Of a stretch of DNA of 21,597 bases, positions 7,548 to 14,815 are shown one piece after another; position 1 is the first letter of the stretch, and each line of letters opens with the position of its first letter. Source of the DNA: RUG12395 sp034178705 (lineage in GTDB: Bacteria > Bacillota > Clostridia > Oscillospirales > CAG-272); assembly GCA_034178705.1 (NCBI GenBank), contig JAXFQY010000034.1:1-21597 (forward strand), in the 5' to 3' direction. Below the pieces are notes generated by a model, which did no database searches, had not been told where the DNA came from, and saw only the letters and a program-made list of their open reading frames with translations. The position numbers were made by a program, and so were the translations under genes.

Positions 7548-7577
7548 ATAATATCCTTATTCAGACAGCGACAAGTG
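7548..7577 (-). promoter_or_regulatory. Possible promoter of the DUF1538-PII operon
   Basis: On the minus strand a TATTAT box (7548-7553) follows a TTGTCG-like -35 with 15-16 base spacing. It is a modest match and the only candidate I see in the gap 7536-7653. Confidence 0.35.
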
Positions 7578-7604
7578 CTTTTCAGGCGCAACCGATAAAA
7601 GCAC
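7575..7604. repeat. 8-bp inverted repeat upstream of the DUF1538 gene
   Basis: GTGCTTTT (7575-7582) and AAAAGCAC (7597-7604) are exact reverse complements around a 14-base spacer. No U run follows on either strand, so it is an operator or leader-structure candidate rather than a terminator. It overlaps the region where the -35 of the operon would lie. Confidence 0.4.
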
Positions 7605-7620
7605 ACAAAAATTTGCGGCT

Positions 7621-7643
7621 GGTCTTTGCCCGTTGCAAAAACC
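7621..7643 (-). terminator. Weak terminator-like hairpin after the ABC exporter operon
   Basis: A 9-bp stem with one mismatch (7621-7629 / 7635-7643) has a 5-base loop. On the minus strand a TTTTT run follows about 10 bases later. It sits 11 bases after the permease stop codon. Confidence 0.35.
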
Positions 7644-7653
7644 GAGAAGGCGG

Positions 7654-9255
7654 TCACAGCTCCGCAAAGATTTTGCTTCCCCTTCCGCTAAGCCAACGAA
7701 GAAGAAGGAGAGAGAGCAAAAGAGAAAGCAGCGTGAAAGCGGAAAGCCACAGTTCTGCCCCGATCCGTACTCCGATGAGAAAATAACCGACAACCATCAA
7801 CAGCCCATAGACAGCTCCGCTAAACATCGTCAGCAACACGCAAAGCGACTGCTTAATCGGGGTCGTTTCATTTGTCCAGTTCAGGTTTGGATGCTTCAAA
7901 TTCAGAAAAAGCCCAAGGCAAGCAGAAAAAAGAGCAAAGGCGGCGGGAAGAAGAACCATCAACACGGCAGCAACCGGAGATGCCTGCAAAGCGATCACCG
8001 CACAAACCGAGCAAAACAGAAGCGGAGGCTCGGTCAGGAGCAAATGCAGCTTCAGCTTAGCATAGAGGGCCTGCTGTGGCGGCACCGGGAGAGACTGAAT
8101 AAGCCAGATGGTTTTCCCTTCCAGAGAAACAGACGGTGCCGTTATCATATTCATTGACGCAAGCATACACATTCCTCCGGTAATCAGGACAAAACCGACT
8201 CCGGCAGACATACCGAGAGCGTCAGTAAAAACAGAACGAATCTGTTCCCCCTTAATCAGAAGCGCCACGGCAGCAACCGGGAGCAGGATTGTGCTCAAAC
8301 CGCAGTTCAGCATATAGTTCGAACTGGCGGTAAACCGGCGAAGCTCACGAAGGAAAAGCGCGTTCTTGATGCTGTGCCCTTTGAGACTGCGGTCGGCGCG
8401 ATAGGCTGTACGCACGGAAACACCGGTCGAGGTTGCGAGGCGGAGAAAACTCCGGGACAGCAAAAGCACGGTAAGTGCCAGAAGGACTGCGTGTACAACA
8501 GCAACAAGAAGCATGGCGATGCCGTCCCCTGCTCCTGCACGCCCCACAAGGTAAAGCGGATAGGCAGCCCCTTTAACGGCGCTTCCGATCTGCTCGGCAT
8601 TTTTCAGAAGCTTCTGAAGCAATTCGTTTATCTGAAAATAAAACACATAGTATAACGCCAAAAAGAGAAGAGAAAGCAAAACGGTCAGAAAACTCTTATG
8701 CTTCAGCTTGTTGCTGATTTTTGCAACAAGCCAGCCAAGCAGGCAGGAAAGGATCAGAACAAAAACCGAGACGCAAAGAAGCAGAAGCAAAGAACCGCAG
8801 ACAGAAGCAGGAGTCAGCGATACCGTTATAAAATAAACCACCCCCGCAGGAAGCAGGACACATGCACAGAAGATCAGCCCGGTCAGATAGACGCCAAGCA
8901 GCCGTGCAAAGAGAATGCTGCGAACCGGAATCGGAAGCGAAAGAAGTAAATCATTGTCCTTCGCGCGATACAGACTTGTATAGGTCGTGAAAACACTTCC
9001 GATAACCCCCAGCATAACCGCAAGCAGCGCAAACAGGGTAAAATAGAGCCAGTCAAGTCCCATCTCAGAAAAAGGAGCACAGATGGAAAAAGCGAGGCCG
9101 GCAAACATGACCGCAATCACACCGACAAGCAAAAATGCGTAAAGCGCAATGAACAGAAAACTGGAGAGCTTCGAGCGGCTTTTTCCCGTCTTTACATTGA
9201 AAAAGAACCCCCGATACATCTCGAGCAGCTGTTTTTTCAAAAGAGGCTTAATCAT
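7654..9255 (-). CDS. ABC exporter permease subunit
   Basis: A 533-residue membrane protein with roughly twelve hydrophobic helices in two halves and a cytoplasmic segment in between that contains LYRAKDNDLLLSLPIP. This pattern is typical of ABC-2-like putative exporter permeases that pair with a separately encoded ATPase. A second SLPVPPQQALYAKLK segment about 290 residues later mirrors the first, suggesting an internal duplication. The ATG at 9253-9255 has GGAGG about 6 bases upstream and overlaps the end of the ATPase gene by 8 bases; the open frame runs to 9288, but that start is not supported. The substrate is unknown; the family includes antibiotic, peptide and lipid exporters. Confidence 0.85.
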   Translation of the reverse strand: MIKPLLKKQLLEMYRGFFFNVKTGKSRSKLSSFLFIALYAFLLVGVIAVMFAGLAFSICAPFSEMGLDWLYFTLFALLAVMLGVIGSVFTTYTSLYRAKDNDLLLSLPIPVRSILFARLLGVYLTGLIFCACVLLPAGVVYFITVSLTPASVCGSLLLLLCVSVFVLILSCLLGWLVAKISNKLKHKSFLTVLLSLLFLALYYVFYFQINELLQKLLKNAEQIGSAVKGAAYPLYLVGRAGAGDGIAMLLVAVVHAVLLALTVLLLSRSFLRLATSTGVSVRTAYRADRSLKGHSIKNALFLRELRRFTASSNYMLNCGLSTILLPVAAVALLIKGEQIRSVFTDALGMSAGVGFVLITGGMCMLASMNMITAPSVSLEGKTIWLIQSLPVPPQQALYAKLKLHLLLTEPPLLFCSVCAVIALQASPVAAVLMVLLPAAFALFSACLGLFLNLKHPNLNWTNETTPIKQSLCVLLTMFSGAVYGLLMVVGYFLIGVRIGAELWLSAFTLLSLLLSLLLLRWLSGRGSKIFAEL

Positions 9256-9961
9256 TGGTTTCCTCCAATTCCAGGAAGACATCCTCAAGGCTGGTATCTC
9301 CTTTAACCTCTTCCATTGTCCCGGAGCGGATCAGTTTCCCGCCTTTGATTATCGCAACCTTGTCACAAAGCTTCTCCGCAACCTCAAGAACGTGTGTGGA
9401 AAAGAAGATCGCACCTCCCGACCGGCAAAGCTCCCTCATCATCTCCTTCAGAAGATGGGAGGCAATCGGATCAAGGCCGACAAACGGCTCATCCATCAGA
9501 ATCAGACGCGGCTCATGAATCCATGCAGAGATAATCGCAAGCTTTTGCTTCATCCCGTGAGAATAGGAGAAGATTGCCTGCCCGAGGTCACCGGTCAAAG
9601 CGAATTGCTCCGCGTATTTTCCTATGCGCTCCTTTCTCACGGCCGCAGGAACGGCAAAAATATCGGCAATAAAGTTCAGATACTGTACCCCGGTCATAAA
9701 ATCATACAAATCAGGATTATCGGGAATATAAGCGATCTGCTTCTTACAGGAAAGCGGATCCTCTGCAATCGAAATTCCCCCAACATGGATGCTTCCCTCG
9801 TCAAAGGAGAGGATTCCGGCAGCAGCCTTCAAGGTTGTAGTCTTCCCGGCTCCGTTATGACCGATAAAACCATAAATCTCACCCGGGGCGATATGAAGCG
9901 ACAGATCATCAACCGCCTTTTTTTCTCCGTAGGTCTTTGTCAAATGCTCAATGTTCAGCAT
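9248..9961 (-). CDS. ABC exporter ATPase subunit
   Basis: A 237-residue nucleotide-binding subunit. Walker A is GHNGAGKT (34-41). The Q-loop region is CKKQIAYIPDNPDLY (72-86). The signature is YSHGMKQ (133-139), the variant usual in ABC-2 exporters rather than LSGGQ. Walker B is LILMDEP (153-159) and the switch histidine is His190. It powers the permease encoded next, whose start overlaps this stop. The ATG at 9961 has AAGGGA at 9967-9972; a GTG at 9979 is possible but has no better site. It is the first gene of a two-gene operon with promoter at 10026-10055. Confidence 0.93.
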   Translation of the reverse strand: MLNIEHLTKTYGEKKAVDDLSLHIAPGEIYGFIGHNGAGKTTTLKAAAGILSFDEGSIHVGGISIAEDPLSCKKQIAYIPDNPDLYDFMTGVQYLNFIADIFAVPAAVRKERIGKYAEQFALTGDLGQAIFSYSHGMKQKLAIISAWIHEPRLILMDEPFVGLDPIASHLLKEMMRELCRSGGAIFFSTHVLEVAEKLCDKVAIIKGGKLIRSGTMEEVKGDTSLEDVFLELEETND

Positions 9962-10025
9962 GAAGGTCCCTTTCCGCACCGTCGGCGCCTTGTCTCCATA
10001 TTTTTTGAAGAGGATATTATTTTTT

Positions 10026-10055
10026 ATTGTATCATAGCGGCCAAGCGCTTGTCAA
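10026..10055 (-). promoter_or_regulatory. Promoter of the ABC exporter operon
   Basis: On the minus strand a perfect TTGACA (10050-10055) and TACAAT (10026-10031) are 18 bases apart. The leader to the ATG at 9961 is about 58 bases. Confidence 0.8.
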
Positions 10056-10564
10056 GAAAAGGAAAACAACCGAAAAAGCATCCGCATGCATAACAAAACA
10101 CCAGTCTCTTTTTCCCCGAACGGTGACAGCAAATCTATTATATGCTTGGTTCCCCGGAAACAACCATCCCCTATACGCAAGAAGCTCATCGGTAAGCCGA
10201 CAATCTCCTCCTTTCGCTTTTCCCCTGCGTCCGTACCGTTTTTTATCGAGAAGAAGCGCTGTGAGCAAAATCGATTTTACGGAAAAATCCCTCGCGCACC
10301 GGTCAATTCCCCATAATCCTTCCGAAAGGATCTCAATCACCCTATTCGGACAGTGAAATCCTGATTCTGATCCGATACGTTATGGAAACGTTCGAAAAAA
10401 CTGCACGGGGAAACGATCCCCAATCGCGGTGACACAAAGGATCAACAGTGCTGTTTTTTCTTTTGGCAGAGAAAAAATTTTGCCCTCACGGCAAGTACTC
10501 CAAATCGCATCTTTTAACTATCCTGATCATTATTGACCGATTTTGAGAAGCTTCTTTTTATAAA
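10056..10564. other. Half-kilobase gap without a convincing gene
   Basis: I find no RNA gene, repeat array or reliable coding region here. On the minus strand a 102-codon frame (10032-10340, GTG start) lacks a ribosome binding site and reads like random sequence. A 45-codon minus-strand frame (10052-10189) begins with FLRIGDG..IIDLLSP, faintly like the start of RemA/DUF370 proteins, but its nearest Shine-Dalgarno (AAAGGAGGAG, 10205-10214) is about 15 bases away. A small minus-strand hairpin TTGCC/GGCAA near 10465-10485 is followed by a T run. The region may hold gene remnants or an unrecognised small RNA. Confidence 0.5.
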
Positions 10565-10599
10565 AACGAGAAAAAGGCACCGCACTGTGCTACGGTGCC
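10565..10599 (-). terminator. Terminator of the CPBP-tadA-queT operon
   Basis: The stem GGCACCG (10576-10582) / CGGTGCC (10593-10599) has a 10-base loop. On the minus strand it is followed by TTTTTCTCGTTTTT. It lies about 80 bases past the queT stop codon. Confidence 0.85.
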
Positions 10600-10677
10600 A
10601 TGTTCCATCATCACTTTTTCACAGATCTTTTGCCATGCTTTCAGCGCAGCACATTCCCGATTTCTCCCTAATCTCTT

Positions 10678-11181
10678 CTATTCTCGCGGGGAAAAGCGAG
10701 GAAGCGTGCGGCGCAGAAGATAAGCAAGCGGGGTACCGAGCACGGATGCAACGGCAAATTCCCCAAGGAAAATTGTCAGGAAGAAATACGGGAGCGTCCC
10801 CTCCGCACCATAAACATAAGCAAGCAGGAAAGGAACCACGGCCGTATTCACCAACACCGGCGGAACAGAGGCAAGCCAAAGAGCGCGCCGGGCGACCAGA
10901 CGCGTTAGAAAAGCTGCCAGCAGCGTTGCCAAACTTCCGAAAATAATATCCAGAATCTCTGCCCCGCAGAGAAGATTCGAAAGCAAGCATCCGACAAACA
11001 ATCCGGGAATGGCAGACGAAGTAAACGCCGGAAGGATCGTCAGCAGCTCAGACAGGCGGAATTGAATGGGACCGATCGCAAGCCCCATGGTCGACGAGAG
11101 AAGAGTCAGTAAAACATAGAGTGCAGCAATCAAGGCCGCTTCACAGATTCTCTTTATCGCAGAACGGTTCGTTTCCTTCAT
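10678..11181 (-). CDS. queT: QueT-family queuosine-precursor transporter (ECF S-component)
   Basis: A 167-residue protein with about five or six membrane helices. The QueT hallmark GPIQFRLSELLTILP lies at residues 37-51, after the first helix. QueT proteins are substrate-binding S-components that use the shared energy-coupling-factor module to import queuosine precursors such as preQ1; the EcfA/EcfT parts are not in this window. The ATG at 11181 has AAAGGA six bases upstream, inside the end of tadA: the genes overlap by 41 bases in different frames, so expression is probably coupled. The substrate is a family-level inference. No preQ1 riboswitch is visible, and the leader of the operon is too short to contain one. 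Confidence 0.88.
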   Translation of the reverse strand: MKETNRSAIKRICEAALIAALYVLLTLLSSTMGLAIGPIQFRLSELLTILPAFTSSAIPGLFVGCLLSNLLCGAEILDIIFGSLATLLAAFLTRLVARRALWLASVPPVLVNTAVVPFLLAYVYGAEGTLPYFFLTIFLGEFAVASVLGTPLAYLLRRTLPRFSPRE

Positions 11182-11650
11182 TTAAATCCTTTGAACCTCT
11201 TCTTTTTCTTTTGAAATAGTCCCTCAGAATGTCAGCGCATTCTTCGCTGAGCACACCTCCGACAATCTCCGGTTTGTGGTTCAGCGGAAGATCATTCAGA
11301 GACAAAAGAGTACCGAATGCCCCGGCGCGAAGATCGGGCGCGCCGTAAATCACGCGCGAAATCCGGGCGTTTACCACTGCGCCCGCGCACATAACACAAG
11401 GCTCAAGCGTGACAAAAAGCTCGCACTCCGGAAGACGCCAGCCGCCGAGGGAACGGCAGGCCTCATGAATCGCCAGAATTTCCGCATGGTACAGTGCGTT
11501 TTTTCCTGTCTCCCGTGAATTGAAGCCTCTTCCGACAATCTGCTCACCCCGATAGACGACGATCGCCCCCACAGGAACCTCATCCAACTCCTCAGCCCTG
11601 CGGGCCAAGGCAATGGCTTCGCGCATAAAGCGCTCCTCGCGCCCGCTCAC
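11141..11650 (-). CDS. tadA: tRNA(Arg) adenosine-34 deaminase TadA
   Basis: A 169-residue deaminase converting A34 to inosine in tRNA-Arg(ACG). Zinc and proton-transfer residues are present: HAE (His55, Glu57) and PCVMC (Cys85, Cys88). EVPVGAIVV and the RxxxALYHAE region are typical of TadA. The GTG at 11650 overlaps the upstream stop (GTGA) and gives the usual family N-terminus; an ATG at 11626 has a better placed GAGGAG (11633-11638) and would give 161 residues, so the true start is uncertain. The C-terminal 20 residues are basic then acidic and overlap queT. Confidence 0.93.
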   Translation of the reverse strand: MSGREERFMREAIALARRAEELDEVPVGAIVVYRGEQIVGRGFNSRETGKNALYHAEILAIHEACRSLGGWRLPECELFVTLEPCVMCAGAVVNARISRVIYGAPDLRAGAFGTLLSLNDLPLNHKPEIVGGVLSEECADILRDYFKRKRRGSKDLNEGNEPFCDKENL

Positions 11651-12558
11651 GGAAGAAGCCTCACAAGCTGCCAGAGGATCAGCAGAACAATATAAATCAG
11701 CGGAAGAATGACTGTTCGAAACGTCTCCCGCTCCCGTTCTGTTCCGGTACTCTCAAGGGCATCCGGGCTCTCCGAGTCCTGCGCAAGACGAACCCTGCCG
11801 TAATTGAGAAGCGAATAAACCGCAAAAATCACACCGGCTCCGAAAACAAGACTCCAGATAAGCGATTCCAGAAGCGCGTAGCCGGAAGGATAGAAAAATT
11901 CCTCCGCGTAGGAAAGCCCCAGCACAATCAAATTGAGAACGCCGTGAACGGCGATCGGAAGGCGAAGAGATCCGGTTGCCGCCGCACAAACAGCAAGAAC
12001 AATGCCAGCCGCCGTTGTATACAGAAGCCCGTAAAGATTAAAATGGGTCACTCCGAAACAAAGAGCGGATAAAAGAATTCCAAAACGGCATCCACCGAAT
12101 GCGCTGAGAAGAGCGCCCCGATAGAAAATCTCTTCACAGAAAGCAGGCACAAGAACATAGCAGAAAACCGAAAGCAAAACACCGCCGATACCATCCGTTC
12201 CGGTAACCGTCGAAGAAACCGAGGGATTTCCGGAAAGGGAAAAAAGATCGCAAATAAAAAGATTGATCTGTAAAACTCCGCTGATCAGCGCAACAGCGAT
12301 AAAAAACATCGGCAGAGAGGGCATGCACTCAATTGTCATGGTTTTCTGCACAAGCGGAGCACCGAGGAGACGGTAAAACAGCGCCGGGAGCAAGCAGGAA
12401 ACAATCTGAAAAGCCGCAGACAACAGCATACGCGGCGCCCCGGAAGCAACCCACCCCGAAAGACGGGCAGAAAGAACGATCAAAAGCAGATGAAATACCA
12501 GCATAGCCGCAAGAATGAGCGGCTTGCGGCCCCGATGTCGTTCGGAACGGAGATCCAT
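11647..12558 (-). CDS. CPBP-family intramembrane metalloprotease
   Basis: A 303-residue protein with about eight membrane helices. The CPBP (CAAX protease/bacteriocin-processing) motifs are intact: EEIFYR (Glu142, Glu143, Arg147), FGVTH (His172) and HGVLN (His205, Asn209). Members cleave peptides within the membrane or act in bacteriocin maturation and immunity; no bacteriocin gene is seen here. The frame is open to 12600, but that part lies inside the terminator hairpin of the upstream gene. The ATG at 12558 has GAGG at 12564-12567 and is the supported start. The stop overlaps the tadA start, making it the first gene of a CPBP-tadA-queT unit. I see no clear promoter between it and the terminator. 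Confidence 0.9.
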   Translation of the reverse strand: MDLRSERHRGRKPLILAAMLVFHLLLIVLSARLSGWVASGAPRMLLSAAFQIVSCLLPALFYRLLGAPLVQKTMTIECMPSLPMFFIAVALISGVLQINLFICDLFSLSGNPSVSSTVTGTDGIGGVLLSVFCYVLVPAFCEEIFYRGALLSAFGGCRFGILLSALCFGVTHFNLYGLLYTTAAGIVLAVCAAATGSLRLPIAVHGVLNLIVLGLSYAEEFFYPSGYALLESLIWSLVFGAGVIFAVYSLLNYGRVRLAQDSESPDALESTGTERERETFRTVILPLIYIVLLILWQLVRLLP

Positions 12559-12570
12559 AAATACCTCAAA

Positions 12571-12605
12571 ACTTACAAAAAGGGTGTTGCCATGCAACAC
12601 CCTTT
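12571..12605 (-). terminator. Terminator of the sugar-ABC ATPase gene
   Basis: A perfect 12-bp stem (12579-12590 / 12594-12605) with a 3-base loop is followed by TTTTTGT on the minus strand. It begins 11 bases after the stop at 12616. Confidence 0.9.
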
Positions 12606-12615
12606 CTATGTCATA

Positions 12616-13728
12616 TCAGTGGCAGATGCATTTCTCCGTGTCTTTGTCAAAGAAATGCATTCTTCCGACTTCAAGCGCAACCTTGATGTTGTCGCCAGCT
12701 CTTGCTTTGGAACGAGAAGAAACACGGGCAATCAGGTTCTGCTCTTCGCAGACGAGATAGAGATAAATCTCAGCACCCATAAGCTCGGTTACCTCAACGG
12801 TCGTATCAATCACGCCGTCAGCAAGCTGGGAGAGGTAAACAGGCTCGTCATGAATGCACTCCGGACGAATACCGCAGGTAATCTCCTTGCCGACATACTC
12901 CTGAAGCGCCGGATTCTCCGCCTTCTCTGCGGGAAGTTTCAGCTTGTTGCTGCCGAAGCAGAAATACAGATCATTTCCCTTCTTTTCGAGAGAACCGTTG
13001 ATGAAGTTCATCTGCGGGGTACCGATAAAGCCGGCAACAAACTGGTTGACCGGATAGTCATAAAGGTTCTGCGGGGTATCAACCTGCTGAATCAGACCGT
13101 CCTTCATAACGACGATGCGCGTAGCCATGGTCATAGCCTCGGTCTGGTCGTGGGTAACGTAAATAAAGGTGGTCTGAACTCTCTGATGGATCTTGGTAAG
13201 CTCTGTTCTCATGGTAGCACGGAGCTTCGCATCGAGGTTGGAAAGCGGCTCATCCAAAAGGAAGACCTTCGGATAACGGACAATTGCACGACCGAGCGCA
13301 ACACGCTGCTTCTGACCGCCGGAAAGAGCCTTCGGCTTACGGTCGAGCAAATGCTCGATGTCCAGAATACGCGCAGCCTCGTCAACTCTGCGCTTGATTT
13401 CCTCCTTGGAGGTTTTGCGCAACTTCAGACCGAATGCCATGTTCTCAAAAACCGTCATGTGCGGATAAAGCGCATAGTTCTGGAACACCATCGCGATATC
13501 TCTGTCCTTCGGCGCAACATCGTTGACAAGCTTATCGCCGATAAACAGTTCTCCCTCGGTAATTTCCTCAAGTCCCGCGATCATACGGAGCGTGGTCGTT
13601 TTTCCGCAGCCGGAAGGACCGACGAGAATCAAAAACTCCTTATCCTTGATTTCAAGGCAGAAGTCGGAAACGGCAGTAACACCGCCGGGGTACTTCTTAT
13701 AGATGTGCTTAAGGGACAGGCTTGCCAT
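12616..13728 (-). CDS. Sugar ABC importer ATPase, UgpC/MsmK type
   Basis: A 370-residue ATPase of the carbohydrate-uptake (CUT1) class. Walker A is GPSGCGKT (37-44), the Q-loop is MVFQNYALYPHM (80-91), the signature LSGGQ is at 135-139, Walker B is VFLLDEP (155-161) and the switch histidine is in VTHDQTEAM (191-199). Residues about 235-370 form the regulatory TOBE-type domain. No permease or binding protein is nearby. In many Gram-positive bacteria a lone MsmK/MsmX ATPase serves several sugar importers, which fits this isolated gene. AGGAGG (13739-13744) is 10 bases before the ATG. It has its own promoter and terminator, so it is probably monocistronic. Confidence 0.95.
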   Translation of the reverse strand: MASLSLKHIYKKYPGGVTAVSDFCLEIKDKEFLILVGPSGCGKTTTLRMIAGLEEITEGELFIGDKLVNDVAPKDRDIAMVFQNYALYPHMTVFENMAFGLKLRKTSKEEIKRRVDEAARILDIEHLLDRKPKALSGGQKQRVALGRAIVRYPKVFLLDEPLSNLDAKLRATMRTELTKIHQRVQTTFIYVTHDQTEAMTMATRIVVMKDGLIQQVDTPQNLYDYPVNQFVAGFIGTPQMNFINGSLEKKGNDLYFCFGSNKLKLPAEKAENPALQEYVGKEITCGIRPECIHDEPVYLSQLADGVIDTTVEVTELMGAEIYLYLVCEEQNLIARVSSRSKARAGDNIKVALEVGRMHFFDKDTEKCICH

Positions 13729-13805
13729 ATTGTATTATCCTCCTAGAAGCCTGGAAATGGGTTAAACTTCCGGTACGCCACTCCAAGTCAAATTTATCTT
13801 TGTAT

Positions 13806-13833
13806 ATTGTAGCAGAAAAAAGCGAGAAATAAA
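13806..13833 (-). promoter_or_regulatory. Extended -10 promoter of the sugar-ABC ATPase gene
   Basis: On the minus strand TGCTACAAT places an extended -10 (TACAAT, 13806-13811) 16 bases after a weak TTTATT (13828-13833). The leader is about 70 bases. Confidence 0.6.
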
Positions 13834-13869
13834 AGATGGGATTTCTCCAAAATTTCATTCTTCAGTTTG

Positions 13870-13889
13870 TATTATTTGCACAAATATTA
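13870..13889. promoter_or_regulatory. Imperfect 20-bp palindrome upstream of the ATPase promoter
   Basis: A core dyad ATTTG-CA-CAAAT (13874-13885) extends to 20 bp with one mismatched outer pair. It lies about 40 bases upstream of the -35 box, between rsuA and the ATPase gene. A regulator site is possible but the AT-rich context makes chance plausible. Confidence 0.35.
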
Positions 13890-13930
13890 CGGGATTCAAA
13901 TCAGCAGCTCAAATTTCGTTCACAATTTAT

Positions 13931-14662
13931 TCACATTTTGTCGATATTTACAACAACACATTGCCGAAGATGTTCGACCTCTGTCTCTGCCAGCTCCCTC
14001 CATGCTCCTTCCGCCAAATCCGCAGGAAGTGTCAGTCCGGCAAAACCGACGCGTCTCAATGTCAGAATGCGGTTATCCAGTGCGCCGAACATCCTCTTGA
14101 TCTGATGATACTTCCCTTCCCGCAGCAAAACCGTCCCCCCACAGCCCTCAGCATCCGGAACGATAACTGCCGGAAGACACTCGTACCCGTCAGCGAGAGT
14201 AAGACGCTGCGCCGCGCGTGCGACCTCCTCCTCCGAAATCCGCCGTTTCGATGTATAACGGTAAAGCTTTTCCACATGTCTTTTCGGGGAAAGAAGAAGA
14301 TGGGCAAGCTGACCGTCATTTGTAAGAAGCAGAAGACCGGTTGTATCGGAGTCCAGTCTGCCGCACGGAAACAGCCCCATACGGCGAAAACGTTCCGGCA
14401 GGAGGTCGAGAACCGTTTTCTGCCCGTCGCGGTCTTCCGTTGCGGATATCACTCCCTGCGGCTTGTTCATCATCAGCCAGACATAAGGACGGTAGCAAAG
14501 CGTTTCTCCGCAGAAAACAACGGTATCACAACTCTCATCGATCTGAACATCCGCAGAGCGTACAGGGATCCCATTCACCGTTATCTCTCCGCGCCGAACA
14601 GCAGCAGCCGTTTCCCTGCGACTGGCAACGCCGCAGGAAACCATGTATTTGTCCAGTCTCAT
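13931..14662 (-). CDS. rsuA: 16S rRNA pseudouridine synthase RsuA-like
   Basis: A 243-residue pseudouridine synthase. An S4 RNA-binding domain (about 1-60, beginning MRLDKYMVSCGVASRRE) is followed by the catalytic domain, with nucleophile Asp104 in GRLDSDTTGLLLLTNDG. EGKYHQIKRMF near residue 190 favours the RsuA branch (16S position 516) over RluB/RluE. The last coding bases are unusually AT-rich. The ATG has GGAGG (14667-14671) only 4 bases upstream. It is the last gene of the long leftward operon; no strong terminator is visible between it and the ATPase promoter. Confidence 0.92.
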   Translation of the reverse strand: MRLDKYMVSCGVASRRETAAAVRRGEITVNGIPVRSADVQIDESCDTVVFCGETLCYRPYVWLMMNKPQGVISATEDRDGQKTVLDLLPERFRRMGLFPCGRLDSDTTGLLLLTNDGQLAHLLLSPKRHVEKLYRYTSKRRISEEEVARAAQRLTLADGYECLPAVIVPDAEGCGGTVLLREGKYHQIKRMFGALDNRILTLRRVGFAGLTLPADLAEGAWRELAETEVEHLRQCVVVNIDKM

Positions 14663-14674
14663 ACAGCCTCCGCA

Positions 14675-14770
14675 CTAACAAAGCAGAATAATCAGCAATA
14701 CGGCAACGGCCAGAATACCGACCGCTGCGGCACCGCAAAGAAACGCATAATAGAAATCTCCGTGCTTCAC
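14675..14770 (-). CDS. 31-residue single-helix membrane peptide
   Basis: A small gene between the lipid kinase and rsuA. It starts with GTG at 14770; GGAGG at 14779-14783 is exactly 8 bases upstream. The product begins with a short polar part (M-K-H-G-D-F-Y-Y) and then has about 23 hydrophobic residues rich in Ala, Leu, Ile and Val with two Cys, ending TAG. This is one membrane helix with a short N-terminal tail. The stop lies 12 bases before the rsuA ATG, so the peptide fills the gap exactly as an operon gene would. Only its hydrophobic character can be read, not a function. A chance frame is possible but does not explain the well-placed ribosome binding site. Confidence 0.65.
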   Translation of the reverse strand: MKHGDFYYAFLCGAAAVGILAVAVLLIILLC

Positions 14771-14778
14771 TGCATCCG

Positions 14779-14783
14779 CCTCC
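14779..14783 (-). promoter_or_regulatory. Ribosome binding site that reveals the 31-residue peptide
   Basis: GGAGG on the minus strand is 8 bases from the GTG at 14770. An ATG 4 bases upstream of that GTG (14774) opens only a two-codon frame, so the GTG is the meaningful start. Confidence 0.6.
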
Positions 14784-14815
14784 GTTTGGATTAGGATACC
14801 GCACAGCTTTGTTTT

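Noticed and set aside
6761..7786. 341-codon plus-strand frame opposite the DUF1538 gene
   Set aside because: Composition is Lys/Arg/Asn/Gln-rich, as expected from the complement of hydrophobic codons; not a real protein.
9149..10093. 314-codon plus-strand frame opposite the ABC ATPase
   Set aside because: Antisense shadow crossing the promoter of the exporter operon; no domain or ribosome binding site.
10032..10340. 102-codon minus-strand frame in the gap
   Set aside because: GTG start without a ribosome binding site, overlaps the exporter promoter and shows no family resemblance; kept only as a note in the gap entry.
11182..11650. Possible preQ1 riboswitch ahead of queT
   Set aside because: The sequence upstream of queT is tadA coding sequence, and I see no preQ1 aptamer pattern.
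12490..13746. 418-codon plus-strand frame opposite the sugar-ABC ATPase
   Set aside because: Antisense to a gene with intact Walker and LSGGQ motifs; no recognisable domain of its own.
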